The notes under the pieces are model-generated. The model saw only the letters and a list, made by a program, of their open reading frames with translations, did no database searches and was not told the DNA's origin. Of a stretch of DNA of 64,000 bases, positions 9,893 through 21,613 are shown one piece after another. Source of the stretch: Apoderus coryli (Eukaryota; Arthropoda; Insecta; Coleoptera; Attelabidae); assembly GCA_911728435.2 (NCBI GenBank), contig OU452201.1, positions 14,260,001 through 14,324,000 of the forward strand, read 5' to 3'. The translations under genes were made by a program, and so were the position numbers. How positions within the stretch are numbered: the first letter of the stretch is position 1; each line of letters opens with the position of its first letter.

Positions 9893-10018
9893 TCATAAAT
9901 ACTTTGAAGGAACAGTATCTTCCTTAAGCAACCTGACGTGCTTTGGTTTATACCCAAGTAATTCACGTTTTAGATTGCGTTTGTAATCGGTCTCACAAAA
10001 ATTGTTCGAACTAATTCT
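9893..10018 (-). pseudogene. THAP domain C-terminal half relic
   Basis: The minus strand reads NNFCETDYKRNLKRELLGYK and then PKHVRLLKEDTVPSKYL before a stop. This matches the second half of THAP zinc fingers, where a CSxHF segment precedes the basic stretch and the family ends in an AVPTxF-type motif. The Cys and His of CSxHF appear as Ser and Asn (SSNNF), so the zinc site is broken. It looks like a decayed exon of a THAP gene or P-element-type transposase. No partner exon was found on this strand. Confidence 0.55.
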
Positions 10019-13000
10019 AGCATTTGAAACCTTAAAATTGTTTGACCGCTTACACAAGTGTTTCCATTTGGATTTTAATATTTTGTCCTTTGGGAAACTA
10101 AAAGACTCCCCTTCACTATTATCAACTTTGCATCCGTATACATCACATCACATCATTTTAAAATTCACAATAAAACAGTCAAAAGTAAATAAACTGGATA
10201 CTAGATACTATGTAATCATAATGAACATTAAAAGAAATTTTTAGGTCAAACCACACTCCCAGCTCCTTGTAAGTATCGCACCGCTTTAGTATAGAAGAGT
10301 TCAGTTCATAATCATATAAGATCGAGAGGTTTATAGAAACTTTACTCATTTTTGATATCCAGTTATCTCATGATGTAGTTCTACGCACATTAAGAACCTC
10401 TCTGTATACTATTTAAAATGTTTGCGTTGATAAGCAGTAATATTCCTCTATAATATGAAATTTTGTTGTTAGACGCCCAGACTAATAATAAAAAAGTAAG
10501 GACGCAAGAAACCATATTTTTGCAGATGCTGAAAAACCTGGATTTATTTAGGTTGATTCAGTAGATGATTTTTTGTGGAAATTCTACCCATATCACACAA
10601 ATTTCCAGCGATGAAGTATTATATATATTATCGAAACTCTGGTTTAATCCTATCTCAGCACACATATTTCTTCACGCATTCCAATATTAGAGATAAGAAT
10701 AAAAAAACAGATGGAGTAAGTGGGAAAAAAGAATAATTTTGCGTGTATAAAAAGGAATCGGTAAAAAAGCCACGTAGTTAACATCTCGAATGGGAGACCA
10801 TAAATTTTCCCGGTTCGTTAGAAAGGGCATATAGCTATGGAGGAGTGGGCACAGATAACTTGCTACTTTTTAAGCTGCTATCAATATACAGCAAAAATAA
10901 AATAAAAGATCGCTGTGTGTAGATTTTAGCACAATAGATTCTTATTTCAGTATACCTAATTTCTTTATATACAATAAAAATAAAAGAATCGTTTGGGTGT
11001 CGATAATAACTCATTTCCAGATTATGCCGTTTGGTTTTCCCCTGCCCAATCAGTAGTATTACCGAAATGGCTGTTTCTCTTTGAACTCAAAAGTAATAAA
11101 GTGCTTTCATTCATCTACTTGTCGACAATCTCTGGTCTGATACACGAGGAGGCGCTTTTAATTCCGCGGAATATTGGGGATATTTTTAGATGTGAAATGA
11201 GGTGACCGTCTCATGCAGCTCACGGCAAGTTATACGCGACTGCAATTTTGTTCTTGCAAATTTACATTTTCGGCACTCCTGCTATAGCACACCTCAGAGC
11301 AGTGTTGCCCTTTTACACATAATTATCCAATTTTAATTTTTACAATGAATTTAACTTTTATGATTAGGCTTATGCCATTCTTTATTTATGCTATATAAAT
11401 TCGGGCTTAGTGAAAATCGGTAATTTTGGACAAGCGATCACATAATTTTAAACTGTGCTAGCGACAACACTGGGTTAGTCGCTCAGTCAAAATAACTAAT
11501 AAAAATGATCTGCGGTGTTACGTAGTCTGTTTCTAAGGCGTCATAGCAAGTGAGATTTTGCCGATTTGATAATACGTGACCTCACGTGACGTAATAATAG
11601 TCTGTCTGCGCCTTAACCTTTCAACTATCGTATAGTAAATATGCTAAGAAGCATATGAAATCCAGTTACCGTCAGTTTTATAATATGTTGTGTATAACAA
11701 ATTTTAGTATAATTTGCAGGGCTATTTCTTCCAAAAGCATTATAAAACTTTTAGTCATAAAATCTAATCTCATAAAATTACTATTTATATATCTTATTAG
11801 GATTAGACATATATAAAAGCAATAAAAACCCAGCAAAATTCAAAACATAATTTGTATCGAAATCAAACAGCTTAACACTATAACATATATAAGAGCTGCT
11901 CGGAGACTAAGCAAAAATAAAAAGATTCACTATATAACTCAAATGTATAGGAGCTTCAGATTAATGCCAATCGAATATAGAAAAATGTTGGTGTATATAT
12001 ATAGGAACTCTAAACTGGAATTACAACTAGAATGGCTTGCACGTGAAAGATTATTTATAACTTTGTGTAGAAAATACAGTGTCAAATTTAGAATCAATGG
12101 TATTTGAAAAGCATAAATATATTTTCTATGAGTATTTTAGTAAATTTGACGTTAAATGACTAATTCAGAAACTTGTTTTGTCGCTAGTCTAGAATAGGTC
12201 GCGTTTTACTCGCCGGTTATACGCGCTACACGCTCGTATAGAATGGGTAAACTTTTCAAGCGTCTGAGCGACTAACCGGTCGCGTTTTTGTGGCTAGTGT
12301 TGAATTGAGCGTTCCAAATTTGGTGCTAAAAAATCCTGTTGTTCCTGTTGTTAGGTAATATTCACGATGCGATGCAGCGATATAATATCCCAGGCAAAGT
12401 CCTTTATCCCATCGGGTCGGACTAAACGACAACTAATTTGCTGCTTGTCAATATATGAATGAATGATAAACGCTACTAAAACTATTACTTATTACTAATA
12501 AAATAGGGTAGGTATCTTTGTTTTTGATTGAATAAAGTCAAAAGTTAATAAATAAAAATAATAATGAAATCTACATTTTAGTTATTTTATTTATAGCGTA
12601 AACGTATAAATTACCTTTTGCTTGTTTTCGAAATAATTAATTTATTATAGTTCACCTAAATATTTTCAGTCACATGGCTTCAATTTATTGCCATGAAAAT
12701 TGTGTCAAAATCCAACGATTTAGCATTGCGTTATTTGAAACTGAAAGAGTAAACAAAAGTTTTAATTATCGAATAATTATTCCGATTCGAACAATTATCA
12801 TACCGGAAAACAATCCAATTTGCGCAACACTTTAAAAACATAAATCACTTAACCCCTCGTCCTCCAACATACCTAATAGTCCGCCTTAATCAGAATATAT
12901 ACATCGAGTTTTCACTGGATGGAATTTACTGTCCTGAAACTATCTTGTAACTGGGAGCCACCGGGTTTGGAGTAGTTACACTATATATTGTGGCAGCTAT

Positions 13001-13170
13001 AATTCATAGTCAAGGAAAGGGTCGGTCAGACTAACTAGACCCTCATGCTTTAGTAGCATATTATATATACATAATATCGCATATTCCAATTCAGAATTCC
13101 GTGAGACGTCCACTAAACTCCTAATTAGATAATTTGAGATCGTCGGCTTCACTTAATTGACCAAAATATC
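10019..13170. other. non-coding stretch with short repeat relics
   Basis: No gene is supportable. It contains the dispersed palindrome ATTCCGCGGAAT at 11159-11170. It also holds a possible inverted pair: TTAGTCGCTCAG near 11475 and CTGAGCGACTAA near 12265, with GC-richer flanks at 12180-12300. These may be ends of a degenerate DNA transposon. Confidence 0.45.
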
Positions 13171-13245
13171 TTATTTTATTATGTGTGATATAAAAGTAAC
13201 TAAACTGTGTGTGTTACGTGTGATATAAAAGTAACTAAACTGTAA
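13171..13245 (+). repeat. short tandem duplication
   Basis: GTGTGATATAAAAGTAACTA plus AACTG occurs twice about 36 bp apart. No function is apparent. Confidence 0.7.
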
Positions 13246-14079
13246 ATATAAGGTATATAAGTTTAAAGTATGTTTCCATTTACTTATCTTGGAATCATAA
13301 ACCAATGAAACAACGCAAAACCGTTTATTATCTATTCAGGTAAAATTACAGTAGATCATCCCTAAAATAATAAAACGACCTATTTATTATTTATAATAAA
13401 ACGTAATAATATTTATCGACAGATAGAGTTATTTTATGGTGTTATCTAGGTGGCGTCAATGGGTAAATATTTGTAAAATGCACCCAAAACCCATTCATTG
13501 TTTATATTTTCCTTGGCATACTTTTCATAATAATAAAAATTTATTAAAAAAAATATTTTGATTTTTAATAATTTATTGTTAATTAGTAAGAGTCTATTAT
13601 TCCAAATTGTTATTTAAAAATTCAATATGAAATATTCGAGAATTTTTTATTTGTATCTTTTCAAACAAGAAAAAGAAAAGGATAAAATTCACAATATGGA
13701 CAGAGGGCTTTCAAATTTTTCTTCCAAGGAAAAAGAGAGACAAAAGCAAAAAATCAAAGTAGTAGTAAGCTTTTGATATTTTGTACAGTTAATCAGTTTT
13801 TCAATCTGTAACGGGATTTTATTTAGATGTAATGTAATTGCGGATAAAGTGACAAAACACTAGAGCGCCGGCAGCTGTTCATCAGGTGGCACTGGGCCGT
13901 AGGTTTTGATAACTTCTTGGTAAAAGCACATATTATTCGTTGGTAAAAGAAAGCTGGAAACAAAGGTTGAGCGCCACTTGTATTGATAAGGTAAAACAAG
14001 AAACCCCAAACGAAATGTCTATAGCTTGTCAGGAATACAAACATGTATATAAATATATAAAACAACTCTAAATCTCAAC
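13246..14079. other. non-coding stretch
   Basis: AT-rich, no supportable feature. A CTGATGA on the minus strand near 13870 lacks a GAAA partner and is not called a ribozyme. Confidence 0.5.
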
Positions 14080-14400
14080 TTCAATAGTTCTAGTAGTAAA
14101 TTCACTAGGTGGTGTTAAACTATATTCATTATCACTGTTTTTCATTATATAAATAGCTTTGAAACCTTTTAAATTAGCGAAATAATTTAACCTGTCAGTT
14201 TGGTTTGTCTGTATTGTCGGCGTTGCCATGGTGATTTTTCATAATCGATGCTACTTTTGTCATTACCAGGAAATTTACCCGTGCATTTTTAAATATATCC
14301 CACTAGTTGCTGAGCAATGCAGGAGCAGGAAATGAAAAACAGCATTATAATGTACTACATTTTCAAATTATGATTGATTAATAAAGTCATTTAAAGACAG
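14080..14400 (+). repeat. dispersed repeat R1, copy 1
   Basis: Shares CACTAGGTGGTGTTAAACTA, ATCACTGTTTTT and AAATTAGCGAAATA with 61260-61325. A further segment (CAGCATTATAATGTACTACA then TTTTCAAATTATGATTGAT) matches 16663-16730 inverted. Family R1 has no coding sequence and behaves like a non-autonomous element. Confidence 0.7.
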
Positions 14401-15954
14401 TGGTAGAAAAATAGACTTTTATAACATGCAGACTTTAATTCCATAGCTGGAACCATAAAACTATTTTAGAGAAGAGCAAAATCAAAAATCAGATCACATT
14501 CAAGTAATAAGTGTCGTAAATTACCTGGAAACAGAGCGTACACATTGTTGGTAGCTTGATGAAAATAAAAAAAAAAGGAAAAAGTAAAAAGCAGCAGCAC
14601 GAATCGAGAAAGTTGTGCAAGTTAATTTATTGTCTTTTTCTTAATGGCTCAAACAAATCGCCGCAGTCGAGACTCGTTTCGCACTTGTTTTTATTTGATG
14701 CGATAAAGTTTTCCGGAGAGCTTGCCCTGGTATGGATTTAATGAAAATAAGGCAAAACAAAACTACATACACAATACACAATAAAGCACAAATAACTTAA
14801 TACACAGTAAAGCAAGTTTTGTACACAATAGGAACATAATTGCTTATCTGTCCGCCTTAATATTTTTGCTTCTGTTTTTTTTCTTATTTTCTGCACTTTA
14901 TTGCGGAAGCTATGTCTCGTCTTTAATTAAATAATTATTGCGTTTGGAATACTTATGTAATAATTAATTACTGTACCTATATTAAAAAGCAAAGAGTTAT
15001 GCAACACAGAGATAGATGTTCTTTAATTAGTATTACAAAGTAGCTATTTGATGTACTCGAATTGTCAAAGAATGAATAAAATAAAATAAACTAGTCCTCT
15101 CCAAGCACGAATAGATTTTCCCTTTTACAAATATTTTTTTATTAGATTGTTTTTCATAAAGTAATATGACACTAATTATATTTTCTTAGGCAGACAAATT
15201 TTAAAACCAACCAACTGGTCTCATCATCAGTGGCTCAAAATATCTATTTAATAAATTAAAATGAAGAAATATTCCTCTCAATTTTATTTAAAAACAGAAG
15301 AGTAAAAAGTAATTCGTTTATCAGGCCGAAATTAAATATACGAATTGATGGTATTCTTCGTTTTTCCTTAATGTTCGTAGATTCATGACTCTGAGATTGG
15401 TGGTTAATTGAAAATATTGACATTACATACATTATGTATAATAATTTTAGGTATTTAAGAAAATTAGTATAAATTTCTCGTGAGTTGAGTTCATTATTAT
15501 AAATGTTTAATTCATCAGTCTACATCAATGTAATCAGACTGATGCTCGAGTCAACAGCTATTGGCGAATTCGTTTCCCACTTATTTGGAGTTCGTCAAAA
15601 CATCAAAGTTGCACCCAGCTATAAACATCAATCAAGCTTCTTCAAGGCTATATTAAAAACTTCGACCTTAATTTCTTTGAAAGGAAATATTTTCAAATGC
15701 TTTACATAAAAAGATATGGCAAGAGTTGCAAATAGTTTCCTTTTCGAATAAAGTGCCATTTTGTTTTGTTTTAACATAAATTAATCAAAAATACTTCTTT
15801 CCTGGACATAAAAATCGTATTTTTGAAATAGCCCTAAAAATAAAATAGATTAGCAAAATCTTTGAAAATGCATAAAAATTGTATATAATTATGATTGCAT
15901 ATTATACTTTAACCACAGCTGAACATAACAAATCTTCAGCTGAGCTTTAACTAT
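14401..15954. other. non-coding stretch with one decayed hammerhead relative
   Basis: No gene is supportable. On the minus strand at 15190-15235, GCCA-CTGATGATGAGACCA is followed by TGGTT and AAAATTTGTC, which looks like a hammerhead unit whose GAAA has decayed to TAAA. The lysine-rich ORF near 14556 appears to be chance. Confidence 0.45.
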
Positions 15955-15983
15955 AACATACCATACCATACCATACCATACCA
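15955..15983 (+). repeat. (CATAC)n-type microsatellite
   Basis: Five direct ATACC/CATAC repeats. Confidence 0.85.
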
Positions 15984-16070
15984 CCAATTAACTATATCGA
16001 AGTGAGATGGAACAATTATGACGTATTGAAATTCCACAAATTGAATTTAATAATTCACACATAACGGTCA

Positions 16071-16113
16071 GACCATACATGTTTCGAGGACACATATCCC
16101 CATCATCAGTGGT
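16071..16113 (-). ncRNA. hammerhead ribozyme-like motif
   Basis: On the minus strand: ACCA | CTGATGA | T | GGGGA...TCCTC stem II | GAAA | ACATGT palindrome | A | TGGT. Stem I is ACCA/TGGT. Downstream on the minus strand at about 16040-16030 is the conserved TTTGTGGA box followed by ACGTCATAATTG. Confidence 0.68.
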
Positions 16114-16450
16114 AAAATAATGATTTAATTATGAATGAAATAGGGAGTTCAAGTAGTGCATTCAAAAATCAATCTGAAGAGGAAAAGGTTTTTAAGTTAC
16201 ATTAAATACAATAATCAAAAATTGTTGTTAAACAATTTTATTACTATTACCATTACATTTTTTTTCAGCTCCAGTTTTGAAACCTTCAGAGACCCCTTTT
16301 AGACACTCATTTTTTTGCTGAAAACATGTTAGATATTTAGAAAAAACGTAACAAATTTTTTATATTGATACAGATTTTTATATCTAACATGTTCGTAATT
16401 TTTAATTGAGAGGGCTAGTATTAGCTCTTCATAAATGTTGAAAATTTGGG

Positions 16451-16527
16451 TCACACTGTCTGCCGATCACCACTGATGAGTTGTGGATCAACGAAACGGC
16501 CCGTCTGGTGACCGCATGATGGTGTGA
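16451..16527 (+). ncRNA. complete type I hammerhead ribozyme
   Basis: All canonical parts are present. Stem Ia is TCACCA (16467-16472) with TGGTGA (16506-16511). The core is CTGATGA (16473-16479). Stem II is GTTG/CAAC, with no extra base next to the core. GAAA is at 16493-16496. Stem III is ACG/CGT around GCC, and the cleavage triplet GTC is 16503-16505, with predicted cleavage after 16505. An outer helix TCACAC (16451-16456) with GTGTGA (16522-16527) encloses two 10-nt internal-loop strands of the kind that make tertiary contacts in fast natural hammerheads. It is the best-formed copy in the window. Confidence 0.85.
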
Positions 16528-16659
16528 ACCTAATTTCCTACATAACTAAAAGGCTTGTTACTTTCTGTGATTATTAGCAAAAAAGATTAATTTCCTGCTG
16601 GCCACTTGTAAATCAAGTTGCTTTTTTTTTAATTGGGAGTATATTTTTTCTACGAATGT

Positions 16660-17135
16660 CTTTAAATTCCTTTATTATATGTTCAATCATGATTTGAAAA
16701 TGTAGTACATTGTAATGCTGTTTATCATTTACCCGTGCGTAATAATATTACTAGTTGCCTAGCAACGCCGAAAATACAAACACCAAATTGACAGTTTTGG
16801 TATTTATAATTAATAATAATTATAATTAAGTATTTCGCTAATTTCAAAACATCACCTAGTCAATTTAATACTTCTAATTTATCGTATTTAGGCTTATACG
16901 TTAACAGGGGTATGTTTCGAAAAACAAATATTTTCCTAAAAATTATGTTAAATTTATTCAAAAGCATTAAAACAGCCGTAGAAAAAGTATAGTGTGAAAC
17001 TCACATGAAATGACCATTTCCTACTCGTATGATTTGCAGCACTCGCCTGCGGCTCATTCTGCAAACGATCATACTCGTAGGAAATATATGTCATTTCATG
17101 TTCGTTGCACAATATACTATTCTTACCTGGGCGGT
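16660..17135 (-). repeat. dispersed repeat R1, copy 2 (inverted) with terminal hairpin
   Basis: The reverse complement matches 61015-61350 over most of its length. Its end is a long hairpin: CATGAAATGAC and ATTTCCTAC arms (17004-17105) around the core CACTCGCCTGCGGCTCAT. A GTTGCCTAGCAAC palindrome lies at 16754-16766. It has no ORF and is probably a foldback or MITE-like element. Confidence 0.7.
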
Positions 17136-20100
17136 ATTACCCTACTAAATCGGGCAATGCAATAAACATATCTATCGTGTATACTAAATAGCATAACTTG
17201 CTTTTTATTTGAGACAAACGGACAGATATAAAATTTGAAAATTATGTTACTCGTATTATTAGTATTATACCTATATTTGGCATAAGCGAACCATACCATA
17301 AAGATTTAAATGGCAAACAGTATTTCTATTTGAGACAATAAAAACACGAAAATTATTGCAAAGTTTTCCATTTAAAATGATTATACATTCCAGTATTAGT
17401 GGCTGTGGCTGATGACACAAGTTTTCGGACCTCCACAACAAAATTAATGAGATGTAACTTACTGATCCAGGTTTATTGGGTTGGTATTTACACCATGTAA
17501 CAAACAGGACATAAACACAGTCGACTGGTTTATCAAATAAAATCTAATCTCTGGAACATATTTTCATTTAATTCCTAACAAACCGGTTATGTAAAGACCT
17601 ACTCCTAACTCCTACTCTGTTCCTTGTAGTTAATTGCGTTTCAAAATAATTAGCAACTAAATTAATTACATAGTGAAGCGATGTTTTGTATATAAACTAC
17701 GTGTTTTCAGTTCAATATCTGTGCTTAGAAAAGTGTTGAGTTGTTTACAAAAAGAAGATTTTAATATTTACAGTAAGCAGTGATGGATGAGTAAATTAGG
17801 AACAAGCAGGTAACAAGTTTATAAATCTCCCGGAAGGAACATGTAACAAGATTGTGCTGTGTGGAGAATTATAATCACGTGATAGTTTTGGAGCTGGCAT
17901 ATATTAAAATGAAATAATACATATTTAAATGCATATTTGCAGGCTAAACATAATTATCTTCGTTACGAAATGTTTTCTTCTTCTTTTTGTCGCTACGATG
18001 AACGAAAGATATACAATTGAAATCAAGAGAATCATTAACTAAATAATACAATCTGATAATTATTGCGAATCAGCGTACTTGGAGTGTAAAATCTGGTTTT
18101 AGAATGAATTGGATTGATGAACTGCCGTGTGTCTGTTAGGTACTCATAATGCCGACTTTTTTTCGGTAGAATTAACTTTAAATTACATAGTTTGATACAA
18201 TTGTTATATCAAAATATGTAAAAAAACTTACTTATTATACAGTAACTTTTAAAACATTTAATAAGATACAATCACCGGCAAATAAACCGGCAAATAAAAA
18301 CTGGTCCCAATTTCAAAGTTGCCTTCCTCGCGAACCGTTCATATTGATTTTGATGATTTTTTTAAAATTGTAGATTGATTTTTTAGTAACGATGCTATAT
18401 CAGAAATTTTTATTCAGATTTGAATTTGAGCATATATACGGGGTGCAAGAATGAGACGAAGTTTCTTTCCCGAAATTTGGAACTCCCTGTGGAGTGCAAC
18501 AGCTATAGCAGCTATTGTCAACTGGAATCACATTGAAACATGCTCTTTTCTGAACATTTTGTTTTTTTAATCACGACATTACGTTTTGCCAAGGATGTCT
18601 AAAACGCGGTACATATTGCCATGTCTCTTTCCCTAAAGGTTAATTGGACCAAATACCTGTACTTTTCTCCAAATTTTACTAAAACGTTATGCCTGAGACC
18701 GAGTAACGATAATCCTTTCACGCGCCCTAATGAAAGTACTACACAGAAACTGCAAATGTTATATGGATGTTTCTAAAAATGTAACGCAGATTAAAATTTT
18801 ATAAATATAATGGAATGAATGGCTGTTATATACACAAAAAAAGGCTCATATGTGATTTTTGCAGATATATACATGGTTGTTCTTAAACGTAAAACACTGT
18901 AAAGTATATTGATGGCACCTTTAAACAACTTTATATGTCCTTGTTGCTGAAGCTCCAGTACATGCATCACTTAGAGGAGCCACAATGTATACAATTACGT
19001 ATATTAGGGCCGCTTGATCGGTCTCCAAATTCAAAGGTCTAAGTAAGAAATGGCGAATTATGCCCTTATTTTTTTCTTATGTAAAAAAATCTTTTTGAGC
19101 ATTTAAAGAACACTTTAGGACTAAAAAAAATTTGCTGTTAACAATGTCTTTGTTAAATAAAAGACAAAAAATAACCTAGATTAAAGGGTATTGTTGCTTA
19201 AGATACTAACTCTACTTTTGTAAAAGCATGGAATGAAAGTTTATTTTATCGTTAAATCAATATTATCATTAAAAAATATATAAAGGCAATAATAATTAGC
19301 CAACTAAAAATATATGTTTGCTGTTGATCATGCAAATTTTGCGGACTAAAATGTGTTTCCACCTGTACTGTTTGAATGTAGTTATAAGCTCTAGGCGGAG
19401 CTATACTTTAAGGAGTATTTAACATATTTTGTAAGTCAATATTCTTGTACTTAACCCATTAGCGTAAAGCGTCCTGTACCTTTGGAATTTTACACCACCC
19501 TTTCAAATAACTTGAGACAAGTCATACTACTAAACATATATGTGTTTTGTTTATATAAATTTGCATGAGCATGGATTCAGTCAAAGATGATCAATCTTTG
19601 ATTCAGTCTTCTACAGTCTCCTATACATAGTTAAACATTGCGTAAATTTTACCTCTGTGCGCTGTAATTTTGATTCAGGAAATTTGAAACAAGCTAATAG
19701 ATAAATCATCTAAAGCCATTTCCCAAAAAAGAAGTAAATATTTTTAGTTATTTTGTTAAGGTATTAGAATAAGGTCCTAAGGCGATGTGGTAGGAAGCTC
19801 GCATCTGTGCAGTCGTGAGCAACAATAATAATGAGGTTGAGATTAAAAATAAATTCGGTAACAAAAGGTTTATTGTGAATAATATTAAAATTTTCAAAGG
19901 CTGTCTTTGGGCAACGTAGATAAATTTGATATTATAAATAATATAGAGAGAGTGTGATAGTTTTTTCCCGAAACCAGTACACGTAGACGAATGTTAATAA
20001 GTCTTCAGTCCCAAGAATGTTAAAACGAAATATTCAAGAAACGGCATATTTTAGGTATATGGAAGTGATAACATGGTAGGAAAGTTTATTTATTTGTATG

Positions 20101-20461
20101 TCGAAAAGTATTAACATACATTGTATTAAAAAAATGAGTTTCTTTAGTTTTTATGGTGTTCAAGTTTAAATTTACCTGGATTTTTTCCTGGAACAGAATG
20201 AAATATCATTTTTACATAATTGGAAACTCGAAAATGTTCTCCATAGCGTGTCAACCAAATTAAGCGATCACATAAAAATATTGTTTTTTTTTTGTAGAAG
20301 TCAAATAATAATGTCAAAATATTTACAACAAAATTCGTCGAACAAAGACATTTAGGGTTTGGTATAGGATATGTTTTAAAGTTACGTTTAAATATCACAA
20401 GGCACAAATAAAATAACAAAAAGTTTGTCATTCCGGTTAAAATAACAAAGTACGTACTTAC
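17136..20461. other. non-coding stretch
   Basis: No gene or RNA is supportable. A CGGGGTG motif after TATATA at about 18431 resembles MITE ends seen elsewhere in the window, but no second end was found. ACCGGCAAATAA is duplicated at about 18273. Confidence 0.5.
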
Positions 20462-20541
20462 CTCCGGTGGACAATTCTTGACCATAACAGATCGCAAAAT
20501 TTCAAAAGAGCAATTTGTACTATATACTGCGGAATATTCTT
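20462..20541 (-). CDS. candidate orphan internal exon
   Basis: On the minus strand an acceptor-like CTGTTTCAG precedes an 80-nt open segment encoding EYSAVYSTNCSFEILR and then SVMVKNCPPE, followed by a near-perfect donor GGAG|GTAAGTACGT. The frame stays open on both sides, 137 codons in all. The composition (two Cys, mixed residues) is more protein-like than the surrounding AT-rich ORFs. I do not recognise the family. It could be one exon of a host gene with long introns, or chance. Confidence 0.3.
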
Positions 20542-20557
20542 CTGAAACAGTCTCCAA

Positions 20558-21392
20558 ATGTGTTTTTCAATATAAATCAATTTAAGGGTAAATTTTATCA
20601 TACTCTCCAAGCCTACACAAAACGTAATCTAGAACACACACAATATTACACGTTAATTAAAAATTAAAATTTTGTCCATTAGCTGTGATATTCGAACACC
20701 AAAAGCGCGCACTCGTAACTTCCGATTATAATCGTTGTGCTCCAATTTTCAGGATAATTGCAAGAAATGTGTGTTAATTAAAACTGTAAACTAAAAATGT
20801 TGCCCCATGCTACAAAACGATGTACCGCCCTCTTGCCTCGCTCCAATGTATGTATATTCACTATATTTGAATATATGTTTTGTATGTTTGTAAATTTAGT
20901 TTTGATTATAGTTGTTGAGTTAATGTAAACCGGATATAAACAAATTTATTGACATTGCTGTATATAGCATAAAATCCATTAACGGTAATTTTGCAGAATG
21001 GAAATTTAGATTCGACTGTGGTTCATATTGGATGAAAAGTTTTATTTAAACGCATTGTGTTTAAAAGTTACGTTGTCAATTATATAATAGATTTAATTTT
21101 ATTATACGGACATGTTATTATAGACAACCATAATAATAGTGGAGATGTAGCTTTAACACTGTGTAATAAACTGTGGCGTGTCAGCTAATATTTATTTTAT
21201 CACTTTGTATTATATACTCAGTTACCTACATTAAAAGTTTTACACACAGAAGATATAACCGTACAATTATATAATATAATGCATGCTATGATAGTTTTAA
21301 CCTTTTCTTGGGAGCTTTTGCAATAACAAAGTTTTAACTTTTGTGAAGAAACCGGTTGATGAGAACTGACTAGTACTACAATAGTTACTTGC
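20558..21392. other. non-coding stretch
   Basis: No supportable feature. Confidence 0.5.
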
Positions 21393-21613
21393 GCTGGCAT
21401 TGATATTTTGCCGTGGCCACCCGTTCACCGGATTTAAATCCCATCGAACATGTGTGGGATTTGATGGGCAGGAGACTATCCTCCACAAACTCTGGCACCG
21501 TTAATCCACGGAGACAAGCTGCTTGGGAGGAGGTGCCAATAGTGGACATCGACCCATCTTATTTTCTCGATGCCTACACCATAGCCTTCTTTAGACAAGC
21601 CATGAACCGATAA
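21393..21613 (+). pseudogene. Tc1-like transposase C-terminal relic
   Basis: One frame gives GIDILPWP and the next gives TRSPDLNPIEHVWDLMGRRL, so a single frameshift near 21412 breaks the gene. SPDLNPIEHVWD is the signature of Tc1-family DD34E transposases; its Asp-Leu-Asn-Pro precedes the catalytic Glu in IEHVWD. The reading frame continues to a stop at 21613 with FFRQAMNR. No N-terminal DNA-binding domain or inverted terminal repeats were found nearby, so this is a truncated fossil. Confidence 0.85.

Noticed and set aside
13850..13890. CTGATGA on the minus strand near a GC-rich stretch
   Set aside because: No GAAA or complementary stem follows at hammerhead spacing.
14556..14741. Lysine-rich 61-codon ORF
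   Set aside because: Composition driven by A-rich DNA; no family match.
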